From Kribbella pratensis (GTDB lineage Bacteria; Actinomycetota; Actinomycetes; Propionibacteriales; Kribbellaceae), in contig NZ_SODP01000004.1 of the NCBI RefSeq assembly GCF_004365355.1, forward strand, positions 652,266-716,265: a stretch of 64,000 bases of DNA, given 5' to 3'. The notes below the pieces were generated by a model, which saw only the letters and a list, made by a program, of their open reading frames with translations, made no database searches and was not told the DNA's origin. Shown piece after piece: positions 15,630 to 23,809 of the stretch (within the stretch, counting starts at the first letter, position 1; each line of letters starts with the position of its first letter). A program made the translations under genes and the position numbers.

Positions 15630-17233
15630 GTCAGCAACACCCCGACGACTTCCCGTCGTACGCCGGACGACCGCAGCAACCGCAACGCGAACCGCAACAG
15701 CCCGCGCCGCCCGCTGCCAATGGCAACGGAAACCGGGTTGCGGCGACGGCTGCCCGCACCCAGACCTGGTGGAACGAGACCCTCCACAAACTCAGCCTGC
15801 ACGCACGCGTGACGCTGCTCGCCGCCGTTGCGGTCGGGCTGGCGGTAGCGATCGTCAGCGTCGCGGCGTACATCACTGTGCGCCAGCAGATGTACCAGAA
15901 CCTCGACAACAGCCTGACCCAGCGAGCCGTCGCGGCCGCGAAGAAGGGCGTTCTGACCGACCTCACGATCCTGCAGGGCGTTCCCTCCGACGCTCTGGGT
16001 CTGAGCGACATCCGCGTCGGCGTGATCGGCGCGGACGGGCAGCAGTTCGGGCCGCCGAACAGCCTGCTGCCGCCGATGGGCCAGGACGAGCTCCAGGTAG
16101 CGCGGGACCAGGGCAGCGCGGCGAGCTTGCGGACCGCAGGCATACGCAACGGCGGATCGCATTTCCGCGTGGTCGCCGTCCCCGCGAGCTACTGCCCGCA
16201 GGGCCGGACCGACGCCTGCCGAGCGGAGCCGGAGAACTTCCTCCAGCCCGGGGCGTTGGTGGTCGCACAATCGCTCGGCCCGATCGACGAGACCCTGCAC
16301 AACCTCGGCGTGGTGCTGTGGGCGTTCGGGCTGATCGGTGTGATCGGCGCCGCCCTGGCCGGCAATGCTGTAGCCCGGTCCGGTCTGCGACCGTTGGCCC
16401 GGCTGACCGGAGCGGCCGAACACGTCGCGCGGACCGAGGACCTGAAGCCGATCCCGGTGGGCGGCACGGACGAGATCTCCCGTCTGGCGATGGCGTTCAA
16501 CGCGATGCTCGGCGCGCTCGCACAGTCGCGCGACCGGCAGCGCCGGCTGGTCGGTGACGCGGGGCATGAGCTGCGTACGCCGCTCACCAGCGTGCGCACG
16601 AACCTCGACCTGCTCGCCCAGGCGGACAAACGCGGCGGACTCCGCCCGGAGGACCGCCAGCAGCTGCTGGACGACGTCCGCGCTCAGATGGACGAGCTGA
16701 CCACGCTGATCGGCGACCTGACCGAGCTGGCCCGCGATACACCGCAGGTGCGCAACGCGGAGCTGATCGAGCTCTCCAACGTGGTCGAGGACGCGGTGAT
16801 GAAGGTGCGCCGCCGCGCACCCGGGCTGGAGTGGGACGTGCAGATCACTCCGTTCCCGGTCTGGGGCGACGAGCGCCTGCTCGGACGGGCCGTGACCAAC
16901 CTGCTCGACAACGCGGCGAAGTACAGCGTCCCCGAGGGCGCGGAGCCGCGCAGCGACGGGCAGCCGGTCGCACACGTCACGGTTCGCCTGCTGGACGGCG
17001 TACTGACAGTCACAGACTCAGGGCCCGGCATAGCCGAGGCGGACCTGCCACACGTCTTCGAGCGCTTCTACCGCTCCAGCGAGGCCCGCAGCCGGCCCGG
17101 CTCCGGCCTGGGGCTGGCCATCGTGAAGCACGCGGCCGAGCAGCACGGCGGCATGATCTACGCCCGGAACGTTCCCGGCGCCGGCGCGCAGTTCACTCTG
17201 TGGCTGCCGCACGCCGCCACTCAGACGCGCTGA
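15626..17233 (+). CDS. mprB: Sensor histidine kinase MprB
   Basis: 535 aa. A Pro/Gln-rich cytoplasmic N-terminus precedes TM1 (VTLLAAVAVGLAVAIVSVAAYI), an extracytoplasmic sensor of about 160 residues and TM2 (VVLWAFGLIGVIGAALAGNAVA). HAMP follows, then the HisKA box DAGHELRTP with H314, the N box LLDNAAKYS, and the ATP lid DSGPGIAEADL, FERFYR and GSGLGLAIV. It should phosphorylate MprA. GTG 15626 overlaps the regulator's TGA. In mycobacteria MprB interacts with a chaperone on its extracytoplasmic loop; that is only a family expectation here. Confidence 0.9.
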   Translation: MSQQHPDDFPSYAGRPQQPQREPQQPAPPAANGNGNRVAATAARTQTWWNETLHKLSLHARVTLLAAVAVGLAVAIVSVAAYITVRQQMYQNLDNSLTQRAVAAAKKGVLTDLTILQGVPSDALGLSDIRVGVIGADGQQFGPPNSLLPPMGQDELQVARDQGSAASLRTAGIRNGGSHFRVVAVPASYCPQGRTDACRAEPENFLQPGALVVAQSLGPIDETLHNLGVVLWAFGLIGVIGAALAGNAVARSGLRPLARLTGAAEHVARTEDLKPIPVGGTDEISRLAMAFNAMLGALAQSRDRQRRLVGDAGHELRTPLTSVRTNLDLLAQADKRGGLRPEDRQQLLDDVRAQMDELTTLIGDLTELARDTPQVRNAELIELSNVVEDAVMKVRRRAPGLEWDVQITPFPVWGDERLLGRAVTNLLDNAAKYSVPEGAEPRSDGQPVAHVTVRLLDGVLTVTDSGPGIAEADLPHVFERFYRSSEARSRPGSGLGLAIVKHAAEQHGGMIYARNVPGAGAQFTLWLPHAATQTR

Positions 17234-17248
17234 AGAGTTCCTGACCGA

Positions 17249-17312
17249 TCCTTCAGAGGATCTTCATGGAGTTCTTCGGTCACTCCGAGCGGATCTTCAG
17301 GGCCTTCTCAGG
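17249..17312 (+). promoter_or_regulatory. Array of 11-bp phased repeats upstream of pepD
   Basis: Related 8-mers recur every 11 bp: tccttcag at 17249, atcttcat at 17260, gttcttcg at 17271, actccgag at 17282, then tcttcagg at 17294 and ttctcagg at 17305. The last pair matches the repeat before mprA. Helical phasing puts all copies on one DNA face, as expected for cooperative MprA dimers. The array lies 22-85 bp upstream of the pepD ATG. Confidence 0.5.
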
Positions 17313-17333
17313 TCCGGCGGACACAGTATTGAC

Positions 17334-18746
17334 ATGACCGAGAACCAGCCGCCGCAGAACCAGCCCGGCCAGAACCCGCCAGGTCCGCAGGGGCCGGAGC
17401 GGACGCAGCAGTTGCCGATGTACGGGCAGCATCAGCAACAGCAGTTCGCGCCGCAGGGTGGTCAGCCGGGACAGCAGAGGCCGGATTCGGGGCCGCAGGG
17501 GCAGCGGCCGGGACAGTACCCCGCAGGTGGGAGTGCTTACCCGCAGTTCGGAGCGCCGGGGACGCATCAGGGGACGTCTCCGGGCCCGAGCTGGCCCTTC
17601 GGACCGCAGCCGGGCACGGCGACCGCTACGGCGGAGAAGCCGAAGAAGCGGGCCGGCCTGGCAGTAGTGGCGCTGACCGCGCTGCTCGTCGGACTGGCCG
17701 GTGGCGTCGGCGGAGCTGCCGTGTACTCGGCGACCAACGACCACACCACGAACACGCCGTCCGTGACCGCACCGCTGAACGGCAACCAGGCCGCACCCGC
17801 GGCCGCGCCGGACGGCTCCGTGCAGAGCGCGGCGGCCAAGGTGCTTCCGAGCGTGGTGAAGATCGCCGTCGCGACGTCCCAGGGCGCAGCGACCGGGTCC
17901 GGCATCGTGATCAGCAAGGACGGCCTGATCGTCACGAACAACCACGTGGTCGCGGGTGCCGGGCAGGGCGCCACGATCACCGTGATGCTGAACGACGGCC
18001 GCACGGTCAACGCCACGATCAAGGGCACCGACCCGCTGACCGACCTCGCCGTCATCCACGCCAACGCGACCGACCTGACCCCGGCCACGCTGGGGTCGAG
18101 CGGCAAGCTCGCGGTGGGGCAGGGCGTGGTGGCGATCGGCTCGCCGTTCGGCCTGGAGGCGACCGTCACCAGCGGCATCGTCTCGGCGCTGAACCGGCCG
18201 GTGACGTCGGGCGACGAGCAGCAGGACAGCACGACAGTCTTCCCAGCAATCCAGACGGACGCCGCGATCAACCCGGGTAACTCCGGCGGCGCCCTGATCG
18301 ACCTCGCCGGCCAGGTGGTCGGTATCAACAGCGCGATCAAAACCGCCGGCGGATCGGGACAATCCGAAGGCGGCAACATCGGCCTGGGGTTCGCTATCCC
18401 GATCGACCAGGCCAAGCCGATCATCGACGAGCTGGTGGCCAAGGGCAAGGCCACGCATGCGCGGCTCGGTGTGACGGTCGGCGACGCGCAGTCCTCCGAC
18501 GGGCTCACGAACGGAGCACGCCTCGGCGAGGTCACGTCCGGCGGTGCGGCGGACAAAGCCGGTCTCCAGTCAGGTGATGTGGTGACCGCTGTTGACGGTA
18601 AGGCGATCTCGTCAGGGGACGCGTTGGTCGCCGCAGTCCGTTCGCACCGCCCGGGCGACCAGGTCACGCTGACCGTCACCCGCGACGGCAAGCCCCAGTC
18701 CATCAAGGCCACCCTCGGCTCCGACAACGGGAACCCGACCGGCTGA
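17334..18746 (+). CDS. pepD: PepD/HtrA-type membrane serine protease
   Basis: 470 aa. A Gln/Pro/Gly-rich cytoplasmic segment of about 100 residues leads to one membrane helix (AGLAVVALTALLVGLAGGVGGAAVY). The extracytoplasmic trypsin-like domain has H204 (TNNHVV), D237 (TDLAV) and S317 (GNSGGAL). A PDZ domain (about 380-460: GEVTSGGAADKAGLQSGDVV) follows. It probably degrades or refolds damaged envelope proteins and belongs to the MprAB stress circuit by position. A strong terminator follows at 18767. All catalytic residues are present, so it should be active. Confidence 0.9.
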   Translation: MTENQPPQNQPGQNPPGPQGPERTQQLPMYGQHQQQQFAPQGGQPGQQRPDSGPQGQRPGQYPAGGSAYPQFGAPGTHQGTSPGPSWPFGPQPGTATATAEKPKKRAGLAVVALTALLVGLAGGVGGAAVYSATNDHTTNTPSVTAPLNGNQAAPAAAPDGSVQSAAAKVLPSVVKIAVATSQGAATGSGIVISKDGLIVTNNHVVAGAGQGATITVMLNDGRTVNATIKGTDPLTDLAVIHANATDLTPATLGSSGKLAVGQGVVAIGSPFGLEATVTSGIVSALNRPVTSGDEQQDSTTVFPAIQTDAAINPGNSGGALIDLAGQVVGINSAIKTAGGSGQSEGGNIGLGFAIPIDQAKPIIDELVAKGKATHARLGVTVGDAQSSDGLTNGARLGEVTSGGAADKAGLQSGDVVTAVDGKAISSGDALVAAVRSHRPGDQVTLTVTRDGKPQSIKATLGSDNGNPTG

Positions 18747-18766
18747 CCAACCGTCGTACCAGAACC

Positions 18767-18803
18767 GGGACTGCGCCGCCCACCGAGCGGCGCAGTCCCT
18801 TTT
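18767..18803 (+). terminator. Intrinsic terminator after pepD
   Basis: gggactgcgccgc (18767-18779) pairs perfectly with gcggcgcagtccc (18787-18799) across a 7-nt loop and runs into TTTT (18800-18803), 20 nt past the pepD stop. This closes the mprA-mprB-pepD unit. Confidence 0.85.
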
Positions 18804-18839
18804 GTGCGGGTGGACCGGTTCGTTGACTACGGTCCGGGG

Positions 18840-19346
18840 ATGAACTTCTACGACAAGCGGCCGCCGTTGACGGCCGATGAACGGGTGCAGCTGGTCGGCT
18901 GGCTGGACCTGCAGCGGGCCCTGGTACGGCGGAAGCTGGAAGGGCTCGCCGAAGCCGACGAGCACCGGGCGGTGTTCCCGACCTCGCCGTTGATGACGCC
19001 GGCCGGGTTGGTGTCGCACCTGCGCTGGACGGAGCACTGCTGGTTCAACGTGATCTTCCTGGGAGAGCCGGAGACGACCAACCCGCAGTTCCAGAAGGAG
19101 CCGAAGAGCGCCGACTGGAGAGTGGACGGAGTACCGCTGGCGCGTCTGCTGGACGAGTACAAGGCGCAATGGGCGCAGTCGAACGAGATCACCGCTGCCC
19201 ACGCGCTGGATGACGTCAGCAAGGACGCGGAGTTCCAGCCGTCGTTGCGGTGGATCTTGATCCACATGGTCGAGGAGACCGCCCGGCATCTCGGTCAGCT
19301 GGACACCATGCGGGAGTCGCTCGACGGGCAGACGGGGTATTACTAG
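18840..19346 (+). CDS. DinB-like/DUF664 protein
   Basis: 168 aa four-helix-bundle protein. Metal-site histidines fit H in GLVSHLRWTEHCWF and H in ILIHMVEETARHLGQLD, the pattern of DUF664 DinB-like proteins. Several relatives in actinomycetes are mycothiol-dependent transferases, so a thiol-transfer role is possible. A paralog of similar length lies at 50625-51134. The ATG at 18840 follows ggtccggggATG with a weak ribosome site. Confidence 0.85.
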   Translation: MNFYDKRPPLTADERVQLVGWLDLQRALVRRKLEGLAEADEHRAVFPTSPLMTPAGLVSHLRWTEHCWFNVIFLGEPETTNPQFQKEPKSADWRVDGVPLARLLDEYKAQWAQSNEITAAHALDDVSKDAEFQPSLRWILIHMVEETARHLGQLDTMRESLDGQTGYY

Positions 19347-19351
19347 ACCTC

Positions 19352-20050
19352 ATGGAGATCCGTCGGGCGGGCGAGCGGTTTCGTACGGCGAGCGAGTGGC
19401 TGGACTCCCGGCATTCGTTCTCGTTCGGGGCGCACTACGACCCGGCGAACGTGGGGTTCGGGTTCCTGGTTGCGCACAACGACGAGACGGTTGCTCCGGG
19501 CACCGGTTTCGAGACGCATCCGCATCAGGACCTGGAGATTGTGACCTGGGTACTGCGGGGTGCGCTGGCGCATCGTGATTCGCAGGGGAACAGCGGCGTG
19601 GTGTATCCGGGGCTGGCGCAGCGGATGAGTGCGGGCTCGGGGATCCAGCACTCGGAGTGGAACGACGGCGACGACCCGGTGCATTACGTGCAGATGTGGG
19701 TCCGGCCGGAGCGGCTCGACCTGCCGCCGTCGTACGAGCAGACCGAGCTGGATCTCAGCACGGGTGAACTGATCCCGGTCGCTTCGGGGCTGTCCAAGCA
19801 CGCTGCCAGTACCGCGATCCGCCTCAATCAGCCGGCCGCAGGCATGTCAGTGGCCCGCCTCGCCCCGGCGCAGGGCATCCAGCTGCCTGCAGCGCCGTAC
19901 CTGCACCTGTTCGTCGCGACGGGAACGGCGACGCTCGAGGGCGCGGGCGAGCTGGCCACTGCGGACGCCGTACGCCTGACTCCGTCCGACGGCCAGCGGA
20001 TCACGGCCGGACCAGCAGGCGTTGAGCTGCTGGTTTGGGAGATGTACTAG
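19352..20050 (+). CDS. Pirin-family bicupin protein
   Basis: 232 aa. The N-terminal cupin carries FETHPHQDLEIVTWVLRG and GSGIQHSEWND, giving the His-x-His ... His-x-Glu metal set of pirins. The C-terminal cupin is shorter (LHLFVATGTATLEGAG). Bacterial relatives (YhaK/YhhW type) can show quercetin 2,3-dioxygenase activity or act in redox sensing. The gene starts 6 nt after the DinB-like stop, so the two form a small operon, and its TAG shares CTAG with the convergent mutarotase gene. Confidence 0.88.
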   Translation: MEIRRAGERFRTASEWLDSRHSFSFGAHYDPANVGFGFLVAHNDETVAPGTGFETHPHQDLEIVTWVLRGALAHRDSQGNSGVVYPGLAQRMSAGSGIQHSEWNDGDDPVHYVQMWVRPERLDLPPSYEQTELDLSTGELIPVASGLSKHAASTAIRLNQPAAGMSVARLAPAQGIQLPAAPYLHLFVATGTATLEGAGELATADAVRLTPSDGQRITAGPAGVELLVWEMY

Positions 20051-20376
20051 TCGACTTGTTCGCTCATGGTCCAGACGTGGCGCAGGGACTGGCCGGCTAC
20101 GCCTTCCGGGTTCTGGGCGAAGCCCTCGACGAACTGGCTCATGTGTTGCTGCCAGCGCTGGTCGGTCGGGTCGTTGCGGAGGTACTCGACCGCGGCCTCG
20201 AAATCGTCGGCGACGACCAGGTGGAACAGGTCGCGGCCGCTGCGCCAGATCGACCAGTCGCTGATACCGGCGGCGTGCATCGCCGTGATCAGTTCCGGCC
20301 AGACGCGAGCGTGCTCGAGCTCGTAGGCCTCTTCGGTACCGGGAATCAGTCGGCTGTGCAGCGCTAGGCGGGTCAC
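20047..20376 (-). CDS. L-rhamnose mutarotase-like protein
   Basis: 109 aa ferredoxin-like fold of the RhaM/DUF718 family: LIPGTEEAYELEHARVWPELITAMHAAGISDWSIWRSGRDLFHLVVADD, then W in RWQQHMSQFVEG. RhaM interconverts alpha and beta L-rhamnose. It is a single gene with no rhamnose operon beside it, although L-sugar catabolic genes lie at 29.6-33.3 kb. The GTG at 20376 has no ribosome site but a TATTCT element 8 nt upstream, so the mRNA may be leaderless. Confidence 0.82.
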   Translation of the reverse strand: MTRLALHSRLIPGTEEAYELEHARVWPELITAMHAAGISDWSIWRSGRDLFHLVVADDFEAAVEYLRNDPTDQRWQQHMSQFVEGFAQNPEGVAGQSLRHVWTMSEQVD

Positions 20377-20383
20377 AAAGGAG

Positions 20384-20414
20384 CAGAATACGCCGCGTCA
20401 GGCGGCGCTGGAAC
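20384..20414 (-). promoter_or_regulatory. Candidate promoter of the mutarotase gene
   Basis: On the minus strand TTCCAG is followed 17 nt later by TATTCT, which ends 8 nt before the GTG at 20376. The spacer holds a small palindrome (cgccgc-ctgac-gcggcg). The short distance to the start suggests a leaderless or near-leaderless transcript. Confidence 0.35.
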
Positions 20415-20605
20415 GCGGTTCCACAATCAGAGCCGGTCGATTCACGCAACCTCTTGCCCCTGATTCACGCTCGCTCTGACGCCAACTCCTGAGCGGTCAG
20501 GCGCGTCGTACTTGCGCGGATTGAGTAGTTTCGCCCTCGTGGCGAGATGCCACACGCCGAAGACTGTGCCCGGTGTCCACCCGTCGTCGTGCGAGAGTTG
20601 GGAAA

Positions 20606-22507
20606 GTGAAGCGAACCACTGCGATCGTCTGCCTGAGTAGTCTGCTGATCACCGCCGGTTGTTCCGACAGCAAGTCCGGCGGCGGGAAGTCCGGGAACGA
20701 CGAGCAGAAGGCCTCCGGCGCCGTCATCCAGCAATTCGCCGATGCCTGGGTCAAGGCGTGGGCGCCGGACGGCAAGCCCGACGCGGCCGGGGCGCTCACC
20801 GACAACCCGACCGTGTTCGCGAAGCGGCTCGACGACACCGACACCGCGCTGGTCGCCAGCACCGTGACGGTGACCCCGCAGGGTGACCCGAAGTGCAGCG
20901 ATGCAAGCAACTGCACGCAGGAGCTCGCGGTCGAGGCGCAGCTGCGCGGTATCGGCACGATGAAGTGGACCAGTACGGCGACCGCGGTGAAGACCGGCGA
21001 TGCGTGGAAGATCAAGGCGTCCGGCGACACCATCTACCCGGGCCTCGGCGACACCAACTACCTCAAGCGTGTCCGCGCGCTGCCCGCACGTGCCTCGATC
21101 CTGGACCGCAACGGCGTCGCGCTGACGGCGAACCGGCCGGTCGTGATCGTCGGCGTCGCATCGGGCGCCACGGCGACGCCAGCGACGTACGCGGCGTTCA
21201 CGAAGTACCTCGATGTCGACGGCGCGAAGCTCGCCGCCCGCGCGAAGGCAGCGCCGGCCGGGCAGTTCGTCGACGCGATCACGATCCGCGCCGAGGAGTG
21301 GGAGGCGCTCCGGCCGACGATGGGCAAGCTGCCCGGCGTACTGACGATGGGCGGTACGCAGTCGCTGCCGCCGACCGCGTCGTTCGCCAAGTCGCTGCTC
21401 GGCACGATGAAGACCGCGACCGCGGACACGCTGAAGAACGCCGGTCCGACGGCTTCGGCGCAGGACCAGGTCGGGACGACGGGGTTGCAGTACGCGTTCC
21501 AGCAGCAGCTCGCCGGTACGCCGGGCGGCACCGTCACGCTGCGGGACGGCAAGACCAAGCTGACCATCAAGACCGTCTTCAGCCAGAAGGGCACCGCGGG
21601 CAAGCCGGTGAAGACCACGCTCGACACCGCGATGCAGAAGTCGGCCGAGGCCGCGCTGGCGACGAGCAAGCTGCCAGCGTCGCTGGTCGCAGTACAGGCG
21701 TCGACCGGGCAGATCCTCGCCGCGGCGAACGGTCCGACTCCTGCCAGCTACAACCGCGCGTTCCAGGGCCGGTACGCGCCGGGCTCGACGTTCAAGATCG
21801 TCACCTCGGCGGCGCTGATCGGCAGCGGTGAGACGGCTGCGACCGTGCTGCCGTGCACGAACACGATCAACGTCTTCGGCAAGACCTTCAAGAACTACGA
21901 CGGTCTGGCGGCGTACGGCGCGGGCACGATGCAGAAGGCGTTCAACGAGTCCTGCAACACCGCGTTCATCTCGCAGCACGCGCGACTGCCGAAGGACGGG
22001 ATGACCAAGGCCGCGGCGATGTTCGGCATCGGGCGCGACCTGAACCTGTCGATCAACGCGTACGGCGGTCAGGTGCCGCTGCCGAAGGACGACGTCGCCG
22101 AGGCCGCCTCGATGATCGGTCAGGGCACCGTCACCGCGAGTCCGCTGGCGATCTCGCTGGTCGCCGCCACGGTCGACCACGGTACGGCGATGAAGCCCGT
22201 GCTCGTGCCGGGTAAGGACGCCGCCGGCGCGGCCGCCTCTCCGTTGCCTGCAGCAACCGTTGCCGCGCTGCGGACGTTCATGCGGACCACGGTCACCAGC
22301 GGTACGGCGAAGGTGCTGGCCGGCAACGGCGCGGTCGCGGCGAAGACCGGTACGGCCGAGCTCGTCTCCGGCGGCAAGGTCATCACCAACGCGTGGATGG
22401 CCGGCTACCGCGGCGACGTCGCGTTCGCGGTCATCGTCGAGGGCGGCGAGTCCGGCTCCCACACCGCCGGCCCGATCCTCAAAACCTTCCTCTCCAGCTT
22501 CAAATGA
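20606..22507 (+). CDS. Penicillin-binding protein with MecA N-terminal domain (class B, lipoprotein)
   Basis: 633 aa from GTG 20606. A short signal ends in a lipobox (LLITAGCS, Cys19), so it is probably lipid-anchored outside the membrane. An NTF2-like MecA_N domain (about 35-140) and a PBP dimer domain beginning RASILDRNGVAL precede the transpeptidase, which has S394 in GSTFK, SxN at S449 and K580 in KTG. It cross-links peptidoglycan. GTG 20573 is an alternative start that adds a basic MSTRRRARVGK tail. MecA_N domains are typical of low-affinity PBPs, so reduced beta-lactam sensitivity is possible but not shown. Confidence 0.9.
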   Translation: MKRTTAIVCLSSLLITAGCSDSKSGGGKSGNDEQKASGAVIQQFADAWVKAWAPDGKPDAAGALTDNPTVFAKRLDDTDTALVASTVTVTPQGDPKCSDASNCTQELAVEAQLRGIGTMKWTSTATAVKTGDAWKIKASGDTIYPGLGDTNYLKRVRALPARASILDRNGVALTANRPVVIVGVASGATATPATYAAFTKYLDVDGAKLAARAKAAPAGQFVDAITIRAEEWEALRPTMGKLPGVLTMGGTQSLPPTASFAKSLLGTMKTATADTLKNAGPTASAQDQVGTTGLQYAFQQQLAGTPGGTVTLRDGKTKLTIKTVFSQKGTAGKPVKTTLDTAMQKSAEAALATSKLPASLVAVQASTGQILAAANGPTPASYNRAFQGRYAPGSTFKIVTSAALIGSGETAATVLPCTNTINVFGKTFKNYDGLAAYGAGTMQKAFNESCNTAFISQHARLPKDGMTKAAAMFGIGRDLNLSINAYGGQVPLPKDDVAEAASMIGQGTVTASPLAISLVAATVDHGTAMKPVLVPGKDAAGAAASPLPAATVAALRTFMRTTVTSGTAKVLAGNGAVAAKTGTAELVSGGKVITNAWMAGYRGDVAFAVIVEGGESGSHTAGPILKTFLSSFK

Positions 22508-22518
22508 GGACTTGCTGA

Positions 22519-22540
22519 GAGTTCGCTGAGAGTTGGCCTT
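22519..22540. promoter_or_regulatory. 11-bp direct repeat resembling the MprA sites
   Basis: gctgagagttc is followed at once by gctgagagttg (22519-22540). Read on the other strand this is two copies of AACTCTCAGC with an 11-bp period, the same core and spacing as TTCTCAGG-TTCTCACA before mprA. It lies about 30 bp before the zinc-ribbon gene and just after the penicillin-binding protein gene. Confidence 0.45.
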
Positions 22541-22570
22541 CGGCCGGAAATCGTCACTTAGGGTTTCTGG

Positions 22571-22867
22571 ATGGAGAGCCTGACGTGTCCGAAGTGCCGC
22601 GGTGAGATGCGTTCGTACGAGCGCAACAGCGTCACCGTCGACCAGTGCGGAGAGTGCCGGGGGATCTTTCTCGATCGGGGTGAGCTCGAGCGGCTGGTCG
22701 ATGCCGAGCTGCAGTACAACTCCCCGTCCCCGCAGCCTCGCTACGAGGAGAAGCGGTACGAGGAGAAGAAGCGGTACGACGACCGCCGGTACGACGATGA
22801 CCGGCGGTACGGGAACCAGCACGCGCGCAAGAAGAAGAAGTCGTTCCTCGAGGAGTTGTTCGACTAG
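22571..22867 (+). CDS. TFIIB-type zinc-ribbon protein
   Basis: 98 aa. CPKCRGEM and CGECRGIFLDRGELERLV make a four-cysteine zinc ribbon of the zf-TFIIB family. The C-terminal half is a charged low-complexity stretch with repeated RYEEK, RYDD and RRY units and a KKKK patch before FLEELFD. The function is unknown; such proteins are common in actinomycetes. A repeat resembling MprA sites lies upstream, which would make it an envelope-stress gene. Its TAG shares CTAG with the convergent thioesterase. Confidence 0.85.
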   Translation: MESLTCPKCRGEMRSYERNSVTVDQCGECRGIFLDRGELERLVDAELQYNSPSPQPRYEEKRYEEKKRYDDRRYDDDRRYGNQHARKKKKSFLEELFD

Positions 22868-23307
22868 CGGGCGATGACCGTGCCCTGGGCGATCGCACAC
22901 AAGGTCGGCGTGCCGGCGTCGTCGAGCGTGGTGAGTTCGCAGGTGCACGTCGCCTGGCGCCTGCCCGAGTGGGCAACCTTTGCCTCGGCCCGGAGGATCG
23001 CACCCCGGGCCGGGCGGAGGTAGCTGATCGTGAACCCGCCGGTCAGCACCTCCGGGCCGAGCGCCGAGCCGCCCGCGAACGTGATCGCGTTGTCGGCGGC
23101 GTACGCGAGGACGCCGCCGTGCAGGAACCCGTTCTGCTGCTGGAGCTCCTTGCGGATGTCGAGCTCGAGCGTCGCGCCGCCGTCCCCGAACGCGGTCACC
23201 CGCGCCCCGACCAGCAGACTGAACGGCTGCGCCGCCAACAGCTTCTGGGCTACCTCGAGGGTCAATTCCGTCACCCGCCGCACGATATGCCACTTGCTGC
23301 AAAGCAT
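22864..23307 (-). CDS. Hotdog-fold thioesterase (PaaI-like)
   Basis: 147 aa. The hotdog helix motif QNGFLHGGVLAYAADNAITFAG with HGG and the trailing D/N is characteristic of PaaI/YbgC-like acyl-CoA thioesterases, followed by TISYLRPARGAILRAEAKVAHSGRR. It would hydrolyse acyl- or aryl-CoA in the cytoplasm. ATG 23307 is used; GTG 23283 and GTG 23274 are alternatives and no ribosome site decides. It is divergent from the GNAT gene at 23345. Confidence 0.85.
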   Translation of the reverse strand: MLCSKWHIVRRVTELTLEVAQKLLAAQPFSLLVGARVTAFGDGGATLELDIRKELQQQNGFLHGGVLAYAADNAITFAGGSALGPEVLTGGFTISYLRPARGAILRAEAKVAHSGRRQATCTCELTTLDDAGTPTLCAIAQGTVIAR

Positions 23308-23344
23308 GGTGTACGGCGCTCTGCGGGGGTCTATCGTCAGGTCA

Positions 23345-23809
23345 GTGACCACGCCACCGGTGCAACTTCGCCCGATCACCGATTCCGAGTACCCAAGCTG
23401 GTCGGACCATGCCGCCGAAGTATTCGCGGCCGGGATCGGCCCGGTCCGTGGGCTGACCGCTGACGAGGCGCTGAAGTTCGCACGCGAGGAGACCAACAGG
23501 CTGCTCCCGCAGGGCCCCGCCACCGAGAACCAGCTGATCTGGATCGCGCTCGTCGGCGACGAGCCGGTCGGCAACCTGTGGATCAGCACGGGATCGCGGG
23601 TGCCGTTCATCTACGCCATCGAGGTCGACAGCAACCACCGCGGCAAAGGCTACGGCCGGGCGATCATGCTCGCGGCGGAGGACGAGTGCCGTCGCCTCGG
23701 CCACAAGCAGCTGGACCTGAACGTGTTCGGCGACAACACGACCGCGATCGGCCTGTACGACTCGCTCGGCTACGCGGTCATCTCCCAGCAGATGCGCAAA
23801 GAGCTCTGA
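23345..23809 (+). CDS. GNAT-family N-acetyltransferase
   Basis: 154 aa from GTG 23345. The acetyl-CoA loop reads IEVDSNHRGKGYGRAIMLAAE (R-G-x-G-x-G/A), with LNVFGDNTTAIGLYDSLGY as the terminal beta-bulge and helix. It is a general GNAT; the acceptor is unknown. The 3' end overlaps the convergent hydrolase gene by 32 bp. Confidence 0.87.
   Translation: MTTPPVQLRPITDSEYPSWSDHAAEVFAAGIGPVRGLTADEALKFAREETNRLLPQGPATENQLIWIALVGDEPVGNLWISTGSRVPFIYAIEVDSNHRGKGYGRAIMLAAEDECRRLGHKQLDLNVFGDNTTAIGLYDSLGYAVISQQMRKEL

Noticed and set aside
20465..23302. Very long open frame on the minus strand opposite the penicillin-binding protein gene
   Set aside because: High-GC antisense frame; composition is Arg/Gly-rich with no domain, while the + strand has clear SxxK, SxN and KTG motifs.
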